Positions 1 through 6,575 of a stretch of DNA of 13,002 nt are shown piece by piece. The DNA is from Spirochaeta sp. (GTDB lineage Bacteria; Spirochaetota; Spirochaetia; DSM-2461). The translations under genes were made by a program, and so were the position numbers. The stretch spans positions 1 through 13,002 of the forward strand of contig JAUVIY010000044.1 in NCBI GenBank assembly GCA_030592625.1. The letters are read 5' to 3'. The notes beneath the pieces were generated by a model. It did not search any database. It was not told where the DNA came from and saw only the letters and a program-made list of their open reading frames with translations. How positions within the stretch are numbered: position 1 is the stretch's first letter; the number at the start of each line of letters is the position of its first letter.

Positions 1-8
1 CTCTTCAT
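1..8 (-). CDS. Start of an unknown gene leaving the left edge
   Basis: On the minus strand an ATG at 8-6 is preceded after a short spacer by a purine-rich stretch (AGGAAAG at 19-13, GGAAAGG at 23-17) that could serve as a ribosome binding site, and by a TATAAT further upstream. Only two complete codons (Met-Lys) lie in the window, so the product cannot be guessed. The gene would follow the broken epimerase on the same strand, possibly with its own promoter. Confidence 0.35.
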
Positions 9-46
9 AAGGCTTTCCTTTCCGGCTGGTTGTTTTGTCACATACC

Positions 47-52
47 ATTATA
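47..52 (-). promoter_or_regulatory. Candidate -10 box for the left-edge gene
   Basis: The minus strand reads TATAAT (6/6 to the sigma70 -10 consensus) 38 bases upstream of the ATG at position 8. No convincing -35 box is seen: AAGACA lies 19 bp upstream. It falls between the end of the epimerase remnant and the next start, where a new promoter would be expected. Confidence 0.3.
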
Positions 53-98
53 CCGGGGGTTAGCCTTTTTGTGTCTTGGCTATGCAATTAGGAAAATA

Positions 99-574
99 CT
101 ACTTAATGGGAGTTTTGAAAGAGGCTCTATTATCTTTCGTTATCGGGAGTAATTCCGTCATACTCATAAGGCTTTGTTCCAGAATGGGCAATTTATCTTC
201 CAGGTCTGGCGGCATAGATGCCGGCCAATAGCTGTAAACCGTTCCACTTATCATTCCCCCGCCAATTTCGCCGACTGCTGCGATCATTTGCCTTATAAAG
301 TTCAAGCCTCTTCGGCGAGTGGCATCATCCAGGGAAAAACATCTTTTTCCGGAGTCAATCCGATCCCATAAGAGAGTGATATCCCAAGATCCCGGGCTTC
401 CTGACTCAGCTGCTGACACTCTCCAGAAGTTAAAGACATAAGGGTTCACCTGTTTACTTCGAGCTGATCGAAACCAAGAATATTCACCTTATTCACAAAG
501 GGCAGGAAATCGACATCCCACTCCTTTATCCAGAATGGATAGTAAATTCCTACATTTCTTATAGTTTTTTTCAT
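99..574 (-). pseudogene. Broken D-psicose/D-tagatose 3-epimerase-like gene
   Basis: Remnant of a TIM-barrel sugar 3-epimerase (xylose-isomerase-like family; D-tagatose/D-psicose 3-epimerases). Piece 1 (574-446, ATG start) encodes N-terminal family-like sequence VGIYYPFWIKEWDVDFLPF followed by LGFDQLEV, then an in-frame TGA at 448-446. The same frame continues as LTSGECQQLSQEARDLGI and YGIGLTPEKDV until about 338. It then shifts by one base at a five-base homopolymer (335-339) into SLDDATRRRGLNFIRQM, GGGMISGTVYSYWPAS and DLEDKLPILEQS, ending at TAG 101-99. Restoring one T gives DVFSLDD, as the family predicts. Only about 155 of the usual 285-295 residues remain, so the metal-ligand half (Glu, Asp, His, Glu) is missing. 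It begins 13 bases after the permease stop, so it was the last gene of the sugar ABC operon and hints that the substrate was a ketose or its epimer. Both point lesions could be sequence errors; the missing C-terminal half is harder to explain that way. Confidence 0.8.
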
Positions 575-587
575 ATCTCAGGCTCTT

Positions 588-1541
588 TTAGGTCTGTAAC
601 TCCGGCTGAAGTTTCTGTTTCAATGAGTCCGCGTACATGGCGATGAAGATGACACCTCCCCTTACAAAAGGGTATAGATAGGGAGAAGCCCCCAGATGAT
701 TTAAAGAGTTTTCTATAAGTATCAGCGTTATGCCTCCCAGAAAGACGCCGGGAAGAATCTTGCCTTCTCCACCGAACAGACTGATTCCACCGATAACGAG
801 AGCACCAATTGCCGTAAATTCCATTCCCGAACCCATGTGAAGGGTAACGGACCCCAACTGACAGATAGAAAACAATCCTCCCAGACTGGCAAAAAATCCC
901 GAGAGAATGAAGGCTAGTAAAGTGACTTTATTAGTTTTAATCCCTACTTTCCGGGCCGTCTCTTCGGAGTTCCCGATGGCCACCACATGCCGTCCGAACC
1001 AGGACCACTGATGCAAGAGATAGACAAGGACAAGAATGACTAGACCGATCAGGATATCCACGTACACCGGCCCGATCCGCAGATTGCCGAAGTTCCGGAT
1101 ATTATCCGGTAGGCTGATCACCCGGGATCTCACGACTTGCAGGGCTATACCCCGGTAAATGAACATTGTTCCCATAGAAGCGATGAGAGGATTAATCCTC
1201 AGGTACACGACAATCAGCCCGGTGATAGCCCCGGCCGCTGCTCCAACCAGCAGAATCGCTGGAAGAGCCAAAATCTGTGGGACATTGAACCGGACAATCA
1301 TGACGGCACTGATGGCCGTGGAAAGAAAGGCCGTGGAACCGACAGATAGATCGATCTTGCCCATCATAATTACCAAGGCCAACCCGCAGCAAACAATCAT
1401 CAGGGGTACGGCCGAATGGATTATGCCGAGAATATTTGAAAATGAGAAAAACTGGTCTGTCGCCATCGATACGACAATCACCAGCATAGCCAGAATAATG
1501 GGGAAGCCGTAAGAAAGGAGTATCGTATTCAGCTTCTTCAT
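588..1541 (-). CDS. Sugar ABC transporter permease (RbsC-like), second subunit
   Basis: Integral membrane permease of the ribose/xylose/galactose-type ABC importers (BPD_transp_2 family). At 317 residues it has normal length and is almost entirely hydrophobic with about eight to ten membrane segments. The family signature GKIDLSVG is at residues 61-68, and the C-terminal half has the typical run GALVIGGISLFGGEGKILPG followed by LGGITLILIEN. The ATG at 1541 overlaps the ATPase stop as ATGA (4-bp overlap), and AAGG-type sites lie just upstream, so translation is probably coupled to the ATPase. With the permease at 3059-4030 it would form a heterodimeric channel, as in transporters with two different permeases (for example the YtfT/YjfF pair). 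The exact sugar cannot be read from the sequence. Confidence 0.93.
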   Translation of the reverse strand: MKKLNTILLSYGFPIILAMLVIVVSMATDQFFSFSNILGIIHSAVPLMIVCCGLALVIMMGKIDLSVGSTAFLSTAISAVMIVRFNVPQILALPAILLVGAAAGAITGLIVVYLRINPLIASMGTMFIYRGIALQVVRSRVISLPDNIRNFGNLRIGPVYVDILIGLVILVLVYLLHQWSWFGRHVVAIGNSEETARKVGIKTNKVTLLAFILSGFFASLGGLFSICQLGSVTLHMGSGMEFTAIGALVIGGISLFGGEGKILPGVFLGGITLILIENSLNHLGASPYLYPFVRGGVIFIAMYADSLKQKLQPELQT

Positions 1542-3049
1542 TCCTTATCACCTTTAGCGAAACCGCTGGCCGCAGCCATCAGATCTTCCTTGCTAACCCC
1601 CTGGGGATACATCCCGGTGATTGATCCACGGTCTATAACAGCGATACGGTCACTCATATTCATTAATTCATCTATATCAGAAGTTACCAGGAGTACGGAA
1701 GAACCGCTTTGTACAAAATCATTAATGATCTGATGCATATCCCGCTTCGCTCCGACATCAAGTCCCCGTGTGGGTTCATCCATTAATAGAATCATGGGAG
1801 CCCGTTGCAGCCACTTACCGACAATCACCTTCTGTTGGTTTCCGCCGCTCAATGTACCCGCCGGTTGGTCGACATTGGATATCTTGATATCCAGTTTTTT
1901 AATGTACTTTTTCGACTCCACCTTAATCTTTTCATCATTCATGAAAGGTCCTGCGGATAAATAAGATCGGAGGTTCGCCAAGGACATATTATCCAAAATT
2001 GAAGATGGTAGCAGCATGCCGTCCTCTCTCCGGTTCTCGGTAATGTAGCCGAAGTATTTTGACGCTTTCCGCTTATAAAGCGGAACCATTCTCTTCTCTT
2101 CCCGGATCTCGACATCATAGGTATCGTTCGGATCAAGACCCACCAGCGACCGAATAAACTCGGTTCTCCCGGAACCCAGAAGCCCCCACAATCCGAGTAT
2201 TTCTCCTTTATGGAGATCCATTTGTATTTCCTTCAGAACACCACTGCGAGAGAGATTCTTTACTCTTAGGTTCAGGGATTCCGAAACAGAGTGCTGATCA
2301 CGGCTGTAATAGACATCTGTGTCGGACTCCCCGATCATCAGAGTAACGATATCCGTATAAGTAAGATTTTCGATCGTATCACCCCCGACATATTCACCGT
2401 TTCGCAGTACCACTGCCCGGTCGCAGACCGGAAACACTTCATCTAAAAAATGGGTGATATAGATGATGGCGACGCCTTTGCTCTTCAAAACGGCAACTGC
2501 ATCGAACAAACGGGATTTCTCTTTTCCGGTTAAGGAGGATGTTGGTTCGTCTAAAATCAGTATCCGTGGATTCATCAATAGAGCCCGGGCGATCTCCACC
2601 ATTTGCTGATCTCCGGACCCCAGGTGCTTTACCTGAGTCCGGGGAGAAAGATGACAATTCAACGATTCTAGTACTGTCTTGCATTGTTCCTCCATCAGGT
2701 TGCGGGCCAGCAGGCCGATGGAGGTAGTTTGATAACTATTGATAAAAAGATTCTCAGCAATGGTCATTGTTAGCATCAAAGCGATTTCCTGATGTACGAA
2801 TCCAATGCCGTTATTAATGGAATCCTGTGGACTGGAGATAGCGACGTTGCGTCCTTCGATAAGAACACCACCGCTGTCAGGCTGTATGTTCCCCCCCAGG
2901 ATATTCATCAGAGTACTTTTTCCGGCACCATTAGCGCCAATGAGTGCCAGAGCTTCTCCAGAACAGACATCAAAGGATACGTTGCTGAGGGCTTTCACTC
3001 CAGGAAAGGCCTTGCTGACTTCATTAAATCTTAGTGTAGGAACACTCAA
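1538..3049 (-). CDS. Two-domain sugar ABC transporter ATPase (RbsA-like)
   Basis: Cytoplasmic ATPase that powers the importer, 503 residues as usual for RbsA/XylG/MglA proteins with two fused nucleotide-binding domains. Domain 1 has Walker A GANGAGKS (38-45), a Q-loop region HQE (86-88), signature LGSGDQQ (143-149; canonical is LS.GQQQ, so slightly off), Walker B ILILDEP (163-169) and H-loop His200. Domain 2 has the degenerate P-loop typical of the family, GLLGSGRTE (289-297, Arg in place of Lys), then TENR (337-340), signature LSGGNQQK (400-407) and Walker B ILLMDEP (420-426). Catalysis is therefore expected mainly at domain 1, as in the family. The start is TTG at 3049, five bases after a perfect AGGAGG. 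The stop overlaps the following permease by 4 bp. Confidence 0.96.
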   Translation of the reverse strand: MSVPTLRFNEVSKAFPGVKALSNVSFDVCSGEALALIGANGAGKSTLMNILGGNIQPDSGGVLIEGRNVAISSPQDSINNGIGFVHQEIALMLTMTIAENLFINSYQTTSIGLLARNLMEEQCKTVLESLNCHLSPRTQVKHLGSGDQQMVEIARALLMNPRILILDEPTSSLTGKEKSRLFDAVAVLKSKGVAIIYITHFLDEVFPVCDRAVVLRNGEYVGGDTIENLTYTDIVTLMIGESDTDVYYSRDQHSVSESLNLRVKNLSRSGVLKEIQMDLHKGEILGLWGLLGSGRTEFIRSLVGLDPNDTYDVEIREEKRMVPLYKRKASKYFGYITENRREDGMLLPSSILDNMSLANLRSYLSAGPFMNDEKIKVESKKYIKKLDIKISNVDQPAGTLSGGNQQKVIVGKWLQRAPMILLMDEPTRGLDVGAKRDMHQIINDFVQSGSSVLLVTSDIDELMNMSDRIAVIDRGSITGMYPQGVSKEDLMAAASGFAKGDKE

Positions 3050-3054
3050 ATCGT

Positions 3055-3060
3055 CCTCCT
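3055..3060 (-). promoter_or_regulatory. Ribosome binding site fixing the TTG start of the ATPase
   Basis: The minus strand reads AGGAGG, then five bases (ACGAT), then TTG at 3049. No ATG or GTG lies at a suitable distance, and residues from the TTG onward (SVPTLRFNEVSKAFPGV) match the normal N-terminus of this ATPase family. The site overlaps the stop of the upstream permease, which suggests coupling. Confidence 0.75.
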
Positions 3061-4030
3061 AATTCCTGTGCCGGATAGAATCGAGGCATACAAAGGTAAT
3101 AATCACAATTCCTTTGACAATTAGGGTCATATAATAAGAAATCTGCATCATGTTCATGCTGTTGCTGATTAAAGTAATAATTAGGGTCCCCAGGACTGCT
3201 CCCATCGGTGTTCCGAATCCACCCTGGAAGCTGACACCACCGACTACGGCGGAACTGACGATATTCAACACGACACCTTCCTGACCCATGGTGGACGAAG
3301 CGGAGGCAAGCCGGCTGGTAATAAGAAGCGAGGCCATACCGGCAAAGAGACCCGACCAGGCATAGGCTCCAAGAAGAACTTTCCGGGTCGGGATTCCGGA
3401 AACCGTTGCGGTGTTGATGTTAATTCCCGTAGCATAAAGCCATCGTCCCCAGATGCTTTTTTTAGCAAGAACAGTGGCTACAAACGTCATAAAGGCCAGA
3501 TAAATCACCGAGACGGGAATGATACCAATTTTCCCACTAAAGGCATTCAAGTAGGTCCCGTTGGAAATAGGGATACTGACCTTACTGGTCAGCCAAACAC
3601 AGATACCCATTCCAATAATCTGTATGGAAAGAGTGACAACAAAGGGAATCATTCTGAGAAAACCAATGGCATAACCATTAATCAGACCCAAGAACAGTCC
3701 CACCAATATGGATATCAGCACCGCCATCATGATGCCGGCTCCGTTCTGCATGGCCATGGCGGCCAGAATTCCACTTAAAGCCATCACGGATGGAATTGAT
3801 AAATCAATACCCCCAGTGATAAATACAGCCGTGATCCCTATGACCATAAAACCGAGGGCGGCGGACTGGTTGAGTACATTAATTATATTTCTGGTAGTAA
3901 AGAAACCGGGAGTCACCAGGGCTATCCAACAGAAGATAATTGCCAGTGCGATAACAGAACTGTTGGTAATCAACAGTTTTTTCCAGTTAACGGATTTTGA
4001 TACGCGACGAAATACTATTCTATCCATCAA
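3059..4030 (-). CDS. Sugar ABC transporter permease (RbsC-like), first subunit
   Basis: Membrane permease of the same family as the gene at 588-1541, 323 residues, with about eight to ten hydrophobic segments. The conserved loop reads GGIDLSIP (73-80), and the C-terminal half carries SSAVVGGVSFQGGFGTPMGA, the usual family pattern. The first codon can be TTG at 4030 (residues MMDRI) or the adjacent ATG at 4027; GAGAGG upstream is 9 or 12 bases away, so TTG has the better spacing but the choice is open. It lies 9 bases upstream of the ATPase and downstream of the binding-protein gene, after an intercistronic stem-loop. The two permeases are only distantly alike, suggesting a heterodimer rather than a recent duplication. 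Confidence 0.93.
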   Translation of the reverse strand: MMDRIVFRRVSKSVNWKKLLITNSSVIALAIIFCWIALVTPGFFTTRNIINVLNQSAALGFMVIGITAVFITGGIDLSIPSVMALSGILAAMAMQNGAGIMMAVLISILVGLFLGLINGYAIGFLRMIPFVVTLSIQIIGMGICVWLTSKVSIPISNGTYLNAFSGKIGIIPVSVIYLAFMTFVATVLAKKSIWGRWLYATGININTATVSGIPTRKVLLGAYAWSGLFAGMASLLITSRLASASSTMGQEGVVLNIVSSAVVGGVSFQGGFGTPMGAVLGTLIITLISNSMNMMQISYYMTLIVKGIVIITFVCLDSIRHRN

Positions 4031-4067
4031 TTAAATTAACCTCTCTCTATAAATAGGAAGTGCGGCC

Positions 4068-4106
4068 CTGCCTTCATTCCACAGAGCCACCCCCCCCGTA
4101 AGGCAG
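4068..4106 (-). repeat. Intercistronic stem-loop with G8 tract
   Basis: Inverted repeat CTGCCTT (4106-4100 read on the minus strand) / AAGGCAG (4074-4068), 7 bp, with a 25-nt loop that contains eight consecutive G on the transcript strand (4090-4097). It sits between the binding-protein stop and the first permease. There is no T-run after the stem, so it is not a classic terminator. In sugar ABC operons a hairpin at this position often protects the binding-protein mRNA so that it is made in excess over the membrane parts; that role is inferred here. Confidence 0.5.
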
Positions 4107-4120
4107 CAGAAAACGAAGAA

Positions 4121-5137
4121 CTATTCCGCGTATTCCTTGGTCCACATATAGTCGAGTTTATCGACATTCTCAGGGGTTGCTACGCGTCCCGCTACAAGAA
4201 AGGCTTCGCCGCCCAGGTCCTCACCTTTGTACAGACGCCCAACCACTTCAACCAGTTCTACGGCATGGAAATAGGCATCATAGGTTGTGGCTACGTCGAT
4301 GTATCCCTCTTTCATGGCATCGAAGCCCTGAGGATTCACATCCTGAGTGGCAATCCAGACATGTTTGGGATGGCCAACCGGATAATACCGGTCCGCCGCT
4401 TCCAGAGCCGATTGAACGGCGGAAAATGCAAAGTCGCTGGCGATAAACATGGCATTCGCTTCAGGGTAGGCCTCTAGAGCGTTAGCTGTACCGCTACGGA
4501 ATTTCTCGGGATTCCATTCAGTAGGCACTTGAATAATGGTTTCCCAAGCATCAGTCTTATCTTCAACTGAATGCCATCCGTCAGACCGTTGAACTGCGTT
4601 AATATCCCGCAGGTCACCCATCAGTTCGATAACTTTGCCATCAACACCGTTCTCGGTAAGCAGTTCAGCAAAGTATTCAGCAGTGCTGACTGCCTGATTG
4701 AAACTGTCGGCCCCGACATGAGCGTCTGGCTTCACGCCATCCGAAGATCTGTCAAAGGTCACGAACTTGATGCCCGCATTATGAGCGGCCCGTATCGATG
4801 CACCAATAGCCGCTGCATCATGAGGTCGTGCTACAATGACATCAACATTCAGCGCGATAAGATCGTCAATGTTCGACGCCTGCTGAATAGGATCTGAGTC
4901 CGAAACATTCACAACCCACTTGAAGGTAACACCGTTTTCTTCACCATACTCCTTGGAATACATCTTCATGTAATCTTCCCAGGCTTGGACCAGGGATTGC
5001 ATCTTTTCATTCCATGCAAGACCTACGACGATGACATTGTCTTCCTTACTTTCGCTTTGTTCACCAGAGCCGTTCGCCCACATCATGCTAGTGACGAGCA
5101 TTAAAGCGAGTGCGATTACCAATACTTTCCGATTCAT
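4121..5137 (-). CDS. Periplasmic sugar-binding protein of the ABC transporter
   Basis: Periplasmic binding protein of the ribose/xylose class (Peripla_BP_4 type), 338 residues, first gene of the ABC operon. A signal peptide spans about residues 1-21 (basic MNRK, hydrophobic core, MMWA), with probable cleavage before NGSGEQ. No lipobox cysteine is present, so it should be soluble in the periplasm. Binding-cleft motifs expected in the family are visible: FDR (128-130), VGADSFNQA (141-149), GDLRDINA (174-181), ASDFAFSAVQSAL (233-245) and TQDVNPQG (264-271). The ATG at 5137 follows AGGAGG (5148-5143) by five bases. The protein at 5562-6575 is a paralogue sharing motifs along the full mature length. 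The ligand is unknown; the epimerase remnant at the operon end suggests a ketohexose or related sugar, as inference only. Confidence 0.93.
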   Translation of the reverse strand: MNRKVLVIALALMLVTSMMWANGSGEQSESKEDNVIVVGLAWNEKMQSLVQAWEDYMKMYSKEYGEENGVTFKWVVNVSDSDPIQQASNIDDLIALNVDVIVARPHDAAAIGASIRAAHNAGIKFVTFDRSSDGVKPDAHVGADSFNQAVSTAEYFAELLTENGVDGKVIELMGDLRDINAVQRSDGWHSVEDKTDAWETIIQVPTEWNPEKFRSGTANALEAYPEANAMFIASDFAFSAVQSALEAADRYYPVGHPKHVWIATQDVNPQGFDAMKEGYIDVATTYDAYFHAVELVEVVGRLYKGEDLGGEAFLVAGRVATPENVDKLDYMWTKEYAE

Positions 5138-5193
5138 AGAATCCTCCTGAAAATTTATAATTCAGGATGTAGGGAGAATGGTAGAGTCGTAAA

Positions 5194-5220
5194 CTTTGAA
5201 TTCAGCAGAAGGTTTCAAAG
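5194..5220. promoter_or_regulatory. Inverted repeat upstream of the ABC operon, possible operator
   Basis: CTTTGAA (5194-5200) and TTCAAAG (5214-5220) form a perfect 7-bp inverted repeat with a 13-bp spacer, about 20 bp from start to start or two helical turns. It ends 57 bp before the binding-protein ATG, a plausible position for a regulator controlling the ABC operon. AraC proteins more often bind direct repeats, so the binding partner is uncertain. No strong sigma70 promoter is apparent next to it. Confidence 0.35.
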
Positions 5221-5420
5221 GGATGTCTGGAACGTATTCAAATTATTGCGATCTCTCCGAATTATGCAGAAGATGATGGGTAATGCTTTATTTTCGCAAT
5301 TCGCGTCGGATGAATCGACAAGCCCTCCGATAACCTGTCACCTACTGGAAAACAGTATCGGGATCGTGGGCAGCGCTGAACGTTGGAAGAGGTTTTCATG
5401 AAGGGATATTTGAGATGTTC

Positions 5421-5448
5421 TTGCTCCCCCCGGATTTTCAAGTATAGT
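5421..5448 (+). promoter_or_regulatory. Candidate promoter for the tethered binding protein
   Basis: TTGCTC (5421-5426, 3/6 to the -35 consensus), a 16-bp spacer and TATAGT (5443-5448, 5/6 to the -10 consensus). Transcription would begin near 5455 and give a leader of about 107 nt before the TTG at 5562. The -35 is weak, compatible with an activated promoter. Confidence 0.3.
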
Positions 5449-5518
5449 TTGATAGACGTTTTCTGACCGATCCCCAGAAACCGTCCCATTACGATGCAAA
5501 ATCTCACCGGTAATGCAG

Positions 5519-5530
5519 ACATCCGGATGT
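5519..5530. repeat. 12-bp perfect palindrome before the tethered binding-protein gene
   Basis: ACATCCGGATGT is a perfect palindrome ending 31 bases before the TTG start and lying inside the predicted transcript leader. It could be a binding site for a dimeric regulator, but a palindrome of this length can also arise by chance. No second copy was noticed. Confidence 0.3.
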
Positions 5531-5547
5531 TTAATAGGTTATCCGTC

Positions 5548-5554
5548 GGAGGAG
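5548..5554 (+). promoter_or_regulatory. Ribosome binding site fixing the TTG start at 5562
   Basis: GGAGGAG is followed by seven bases and then TTG. The next in-frame ATG (5586) would remove the positively charged start of the membrane anchor and has no good ribosome binding site, so TTG is preferred. Confidence 0.7.
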
Positions 5555-5561
5555 CAACAGA

Positions 5562-6575
5562 TTGAGAAAAATTGGTTATATCATAATGGGGTCGGTAATC
5601 GTCGTTTTTCTCATCTCTTTGACGGTGTTTTTGTTCACTTCAGAAAAGAATCCCTCGAAGAAGATCATTACAGTGGAATTTTCATTCGGCGCTGAAGATA
5701 CGATTCTCTACACCGCTATGGAGGATTTTTTTAACAAAGCCATTGAATATTCACAAGCCGATATAAAAGTGCGGTACAGTCATGCCTATACCAGCCATTT
5801 ACTTCAGGCAAGTAATATCCGGGATGGGATACTGAGGAAACCTGACGTTATCGTGGTTATGCCCCAGGATTCTTCAAGGATTGTAGCGAGTATCGAAGAA
5901 GTCCAGAAGGCTGGAATCCCTATTGTGATGTACAACAGACCCTCCGATCCCACCTCCCCTGTACAACCTACAGCGTATGTCGGATTGGATACTTACAATC
6001 AAGCTTATACTACTTCCATCGCCCTGTTTAAACTCATGAGAGAAGATGGAATTGAACCTCGTGTTATTAATTTGATGGGTAAGACAACGGATCGCAACGC
6101 TTTGCTCCGGCGGAACGGCCTCTATGATGCCGCAGAGGAGATGAACGTTGCGATTCTCGGGGATGTCGAAACAAACTGGAACTCCCTGACAGCACAGAAG
6201 AACCTGACAACATTTTATCCGCAGCACAATACGGCTAACGCTCTATTCTGTGCTTCTGACTGGATAATGCCAGGAGTGGAACAGGCTCTAAGGCAGCTGG
6301 ATAAGTGGTATCCCTATGGTCATCCTGAGCATATCTATATCGGGAGTCAGGATGTCTATCCTCAGGGCTTGTCCTTGATGTATGAAGGTTATATCGATGT
6401 TAACACTGCCTTTGATATTTACCCAATGTCCATGATGCTGCTCCAGGTTATTCTCATGATCGTTAATGAACAGGACTTATCCCAATCCTCCTATTTAATT
6501 CCCGGTCGGATTGTAACAATGAATAACGTCGAATCGATTACGGAGCTCTGGACCGAGCAGTATCTGGAGGATTAG
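5562..6575 (+). CDS. Membrane-tethered sugar-binding-protein paralogue, putative sensor
   Basis: A 337-residue protein homologous over its whole mature length to the ABC binding protein at 4121-5137. Shared stretches include GHPEHIYIGSQDVYPQG (GHPKHVWIATQDVNPQG in the transporter protein), VGLDTYNQA, LQASNIRDG, the ASD..... VEQAL region and EGYIDV. A cleft Arg is kept (YNR, 124-126, against FDR), as is DRNALLRRNG (177-186), so sugar binding is probably retained. Instead of a cleavable signal it starts MRKIGYIIMG and has one hydrophobic segment (about 4-26) followed by SEKNPSKK, without an Ala-X-Ala site or a lipobox; it is probably anchored in the inner membrane facing the periplasm. It has no permease or ATPase of its own and stands back-to-back with the transporter operon and convergent with a transmembrane AraC regulator. 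A role as ligand-sensing partner of that regulator is inferred. Alternatives are a chemotaxis receptor partner or a second, tethered donor for the same transporter. Confidence 0.88.
   Translation: MRKIGYIIMGSVIVVFLISLTVFLFTSEKNPSKKIITVEFSFGAEDTILYTAMEDFFNKAIEYSQADIKVRYSHAYTSHLLQASNIRDGILRKPDVIVVMPQDSSRIVASIEEVQKAGIPIVMYNRPSDPTSPVQPTAYVGLDTYNQAYTTSIALFKLMREDGIEPRVINLMGKTTDRNALLRRNGLYDAAEEMNVAILGDVETNWNSLTAQKNLTTFYPQHNTANALFCASDWIMPGVEQALRQLDKWYPYGHPEHIYIGSQDVYPQGLSLMYEGYIDVNTAFDIYPMSMMLLQVILMIVNEQDLSQSSYLIPGRIVTMNNVESITELWTEQYLED

Larger units (their letters stand above)
5138..5561. other. Divergent control region between the two binding-protein genes
   Basis: These 424 bp separate the minus-strand ABC operon from the plus-strand tethered binding protein. 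I see no convincing gene; the only longer reading frame (5522-5262, minus) has no recognisable motif, poor composition and no ribosome binding site. The region contains a 7-bp inverted repeat near the ABC operon start (5194-5220), a candidate plus-strand promoter (5421-5448), a small inverted repeat TTTCTG/CAGAAA (5460-5465, 5475-5480) and a 12-bp palindrome near the tethered gene (5519-5530). It is the natural place for AraC-regulator binding sites. Confidence 0.6.

Noticed and set aside
1159..1512. Plus-strand reading frame over the permease gene
   Set aside because: It is a shadow of the well-supported RbsC-like permease on the other strand.
4068..4106. Stem-loop as an intrinsic terminator after the binding-protein gene
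   Set aside because: No U-run follows the stem on the transcript strand, and the downstream transporter genes clearly belong to the same operon.
5262..5522. 86-codon minus-strand reading frame in the divergent control region
   Set aside because: No family resemblance, no ribosome binding site and unusual residue composition; it would block the regulatory region between two divergent genes.
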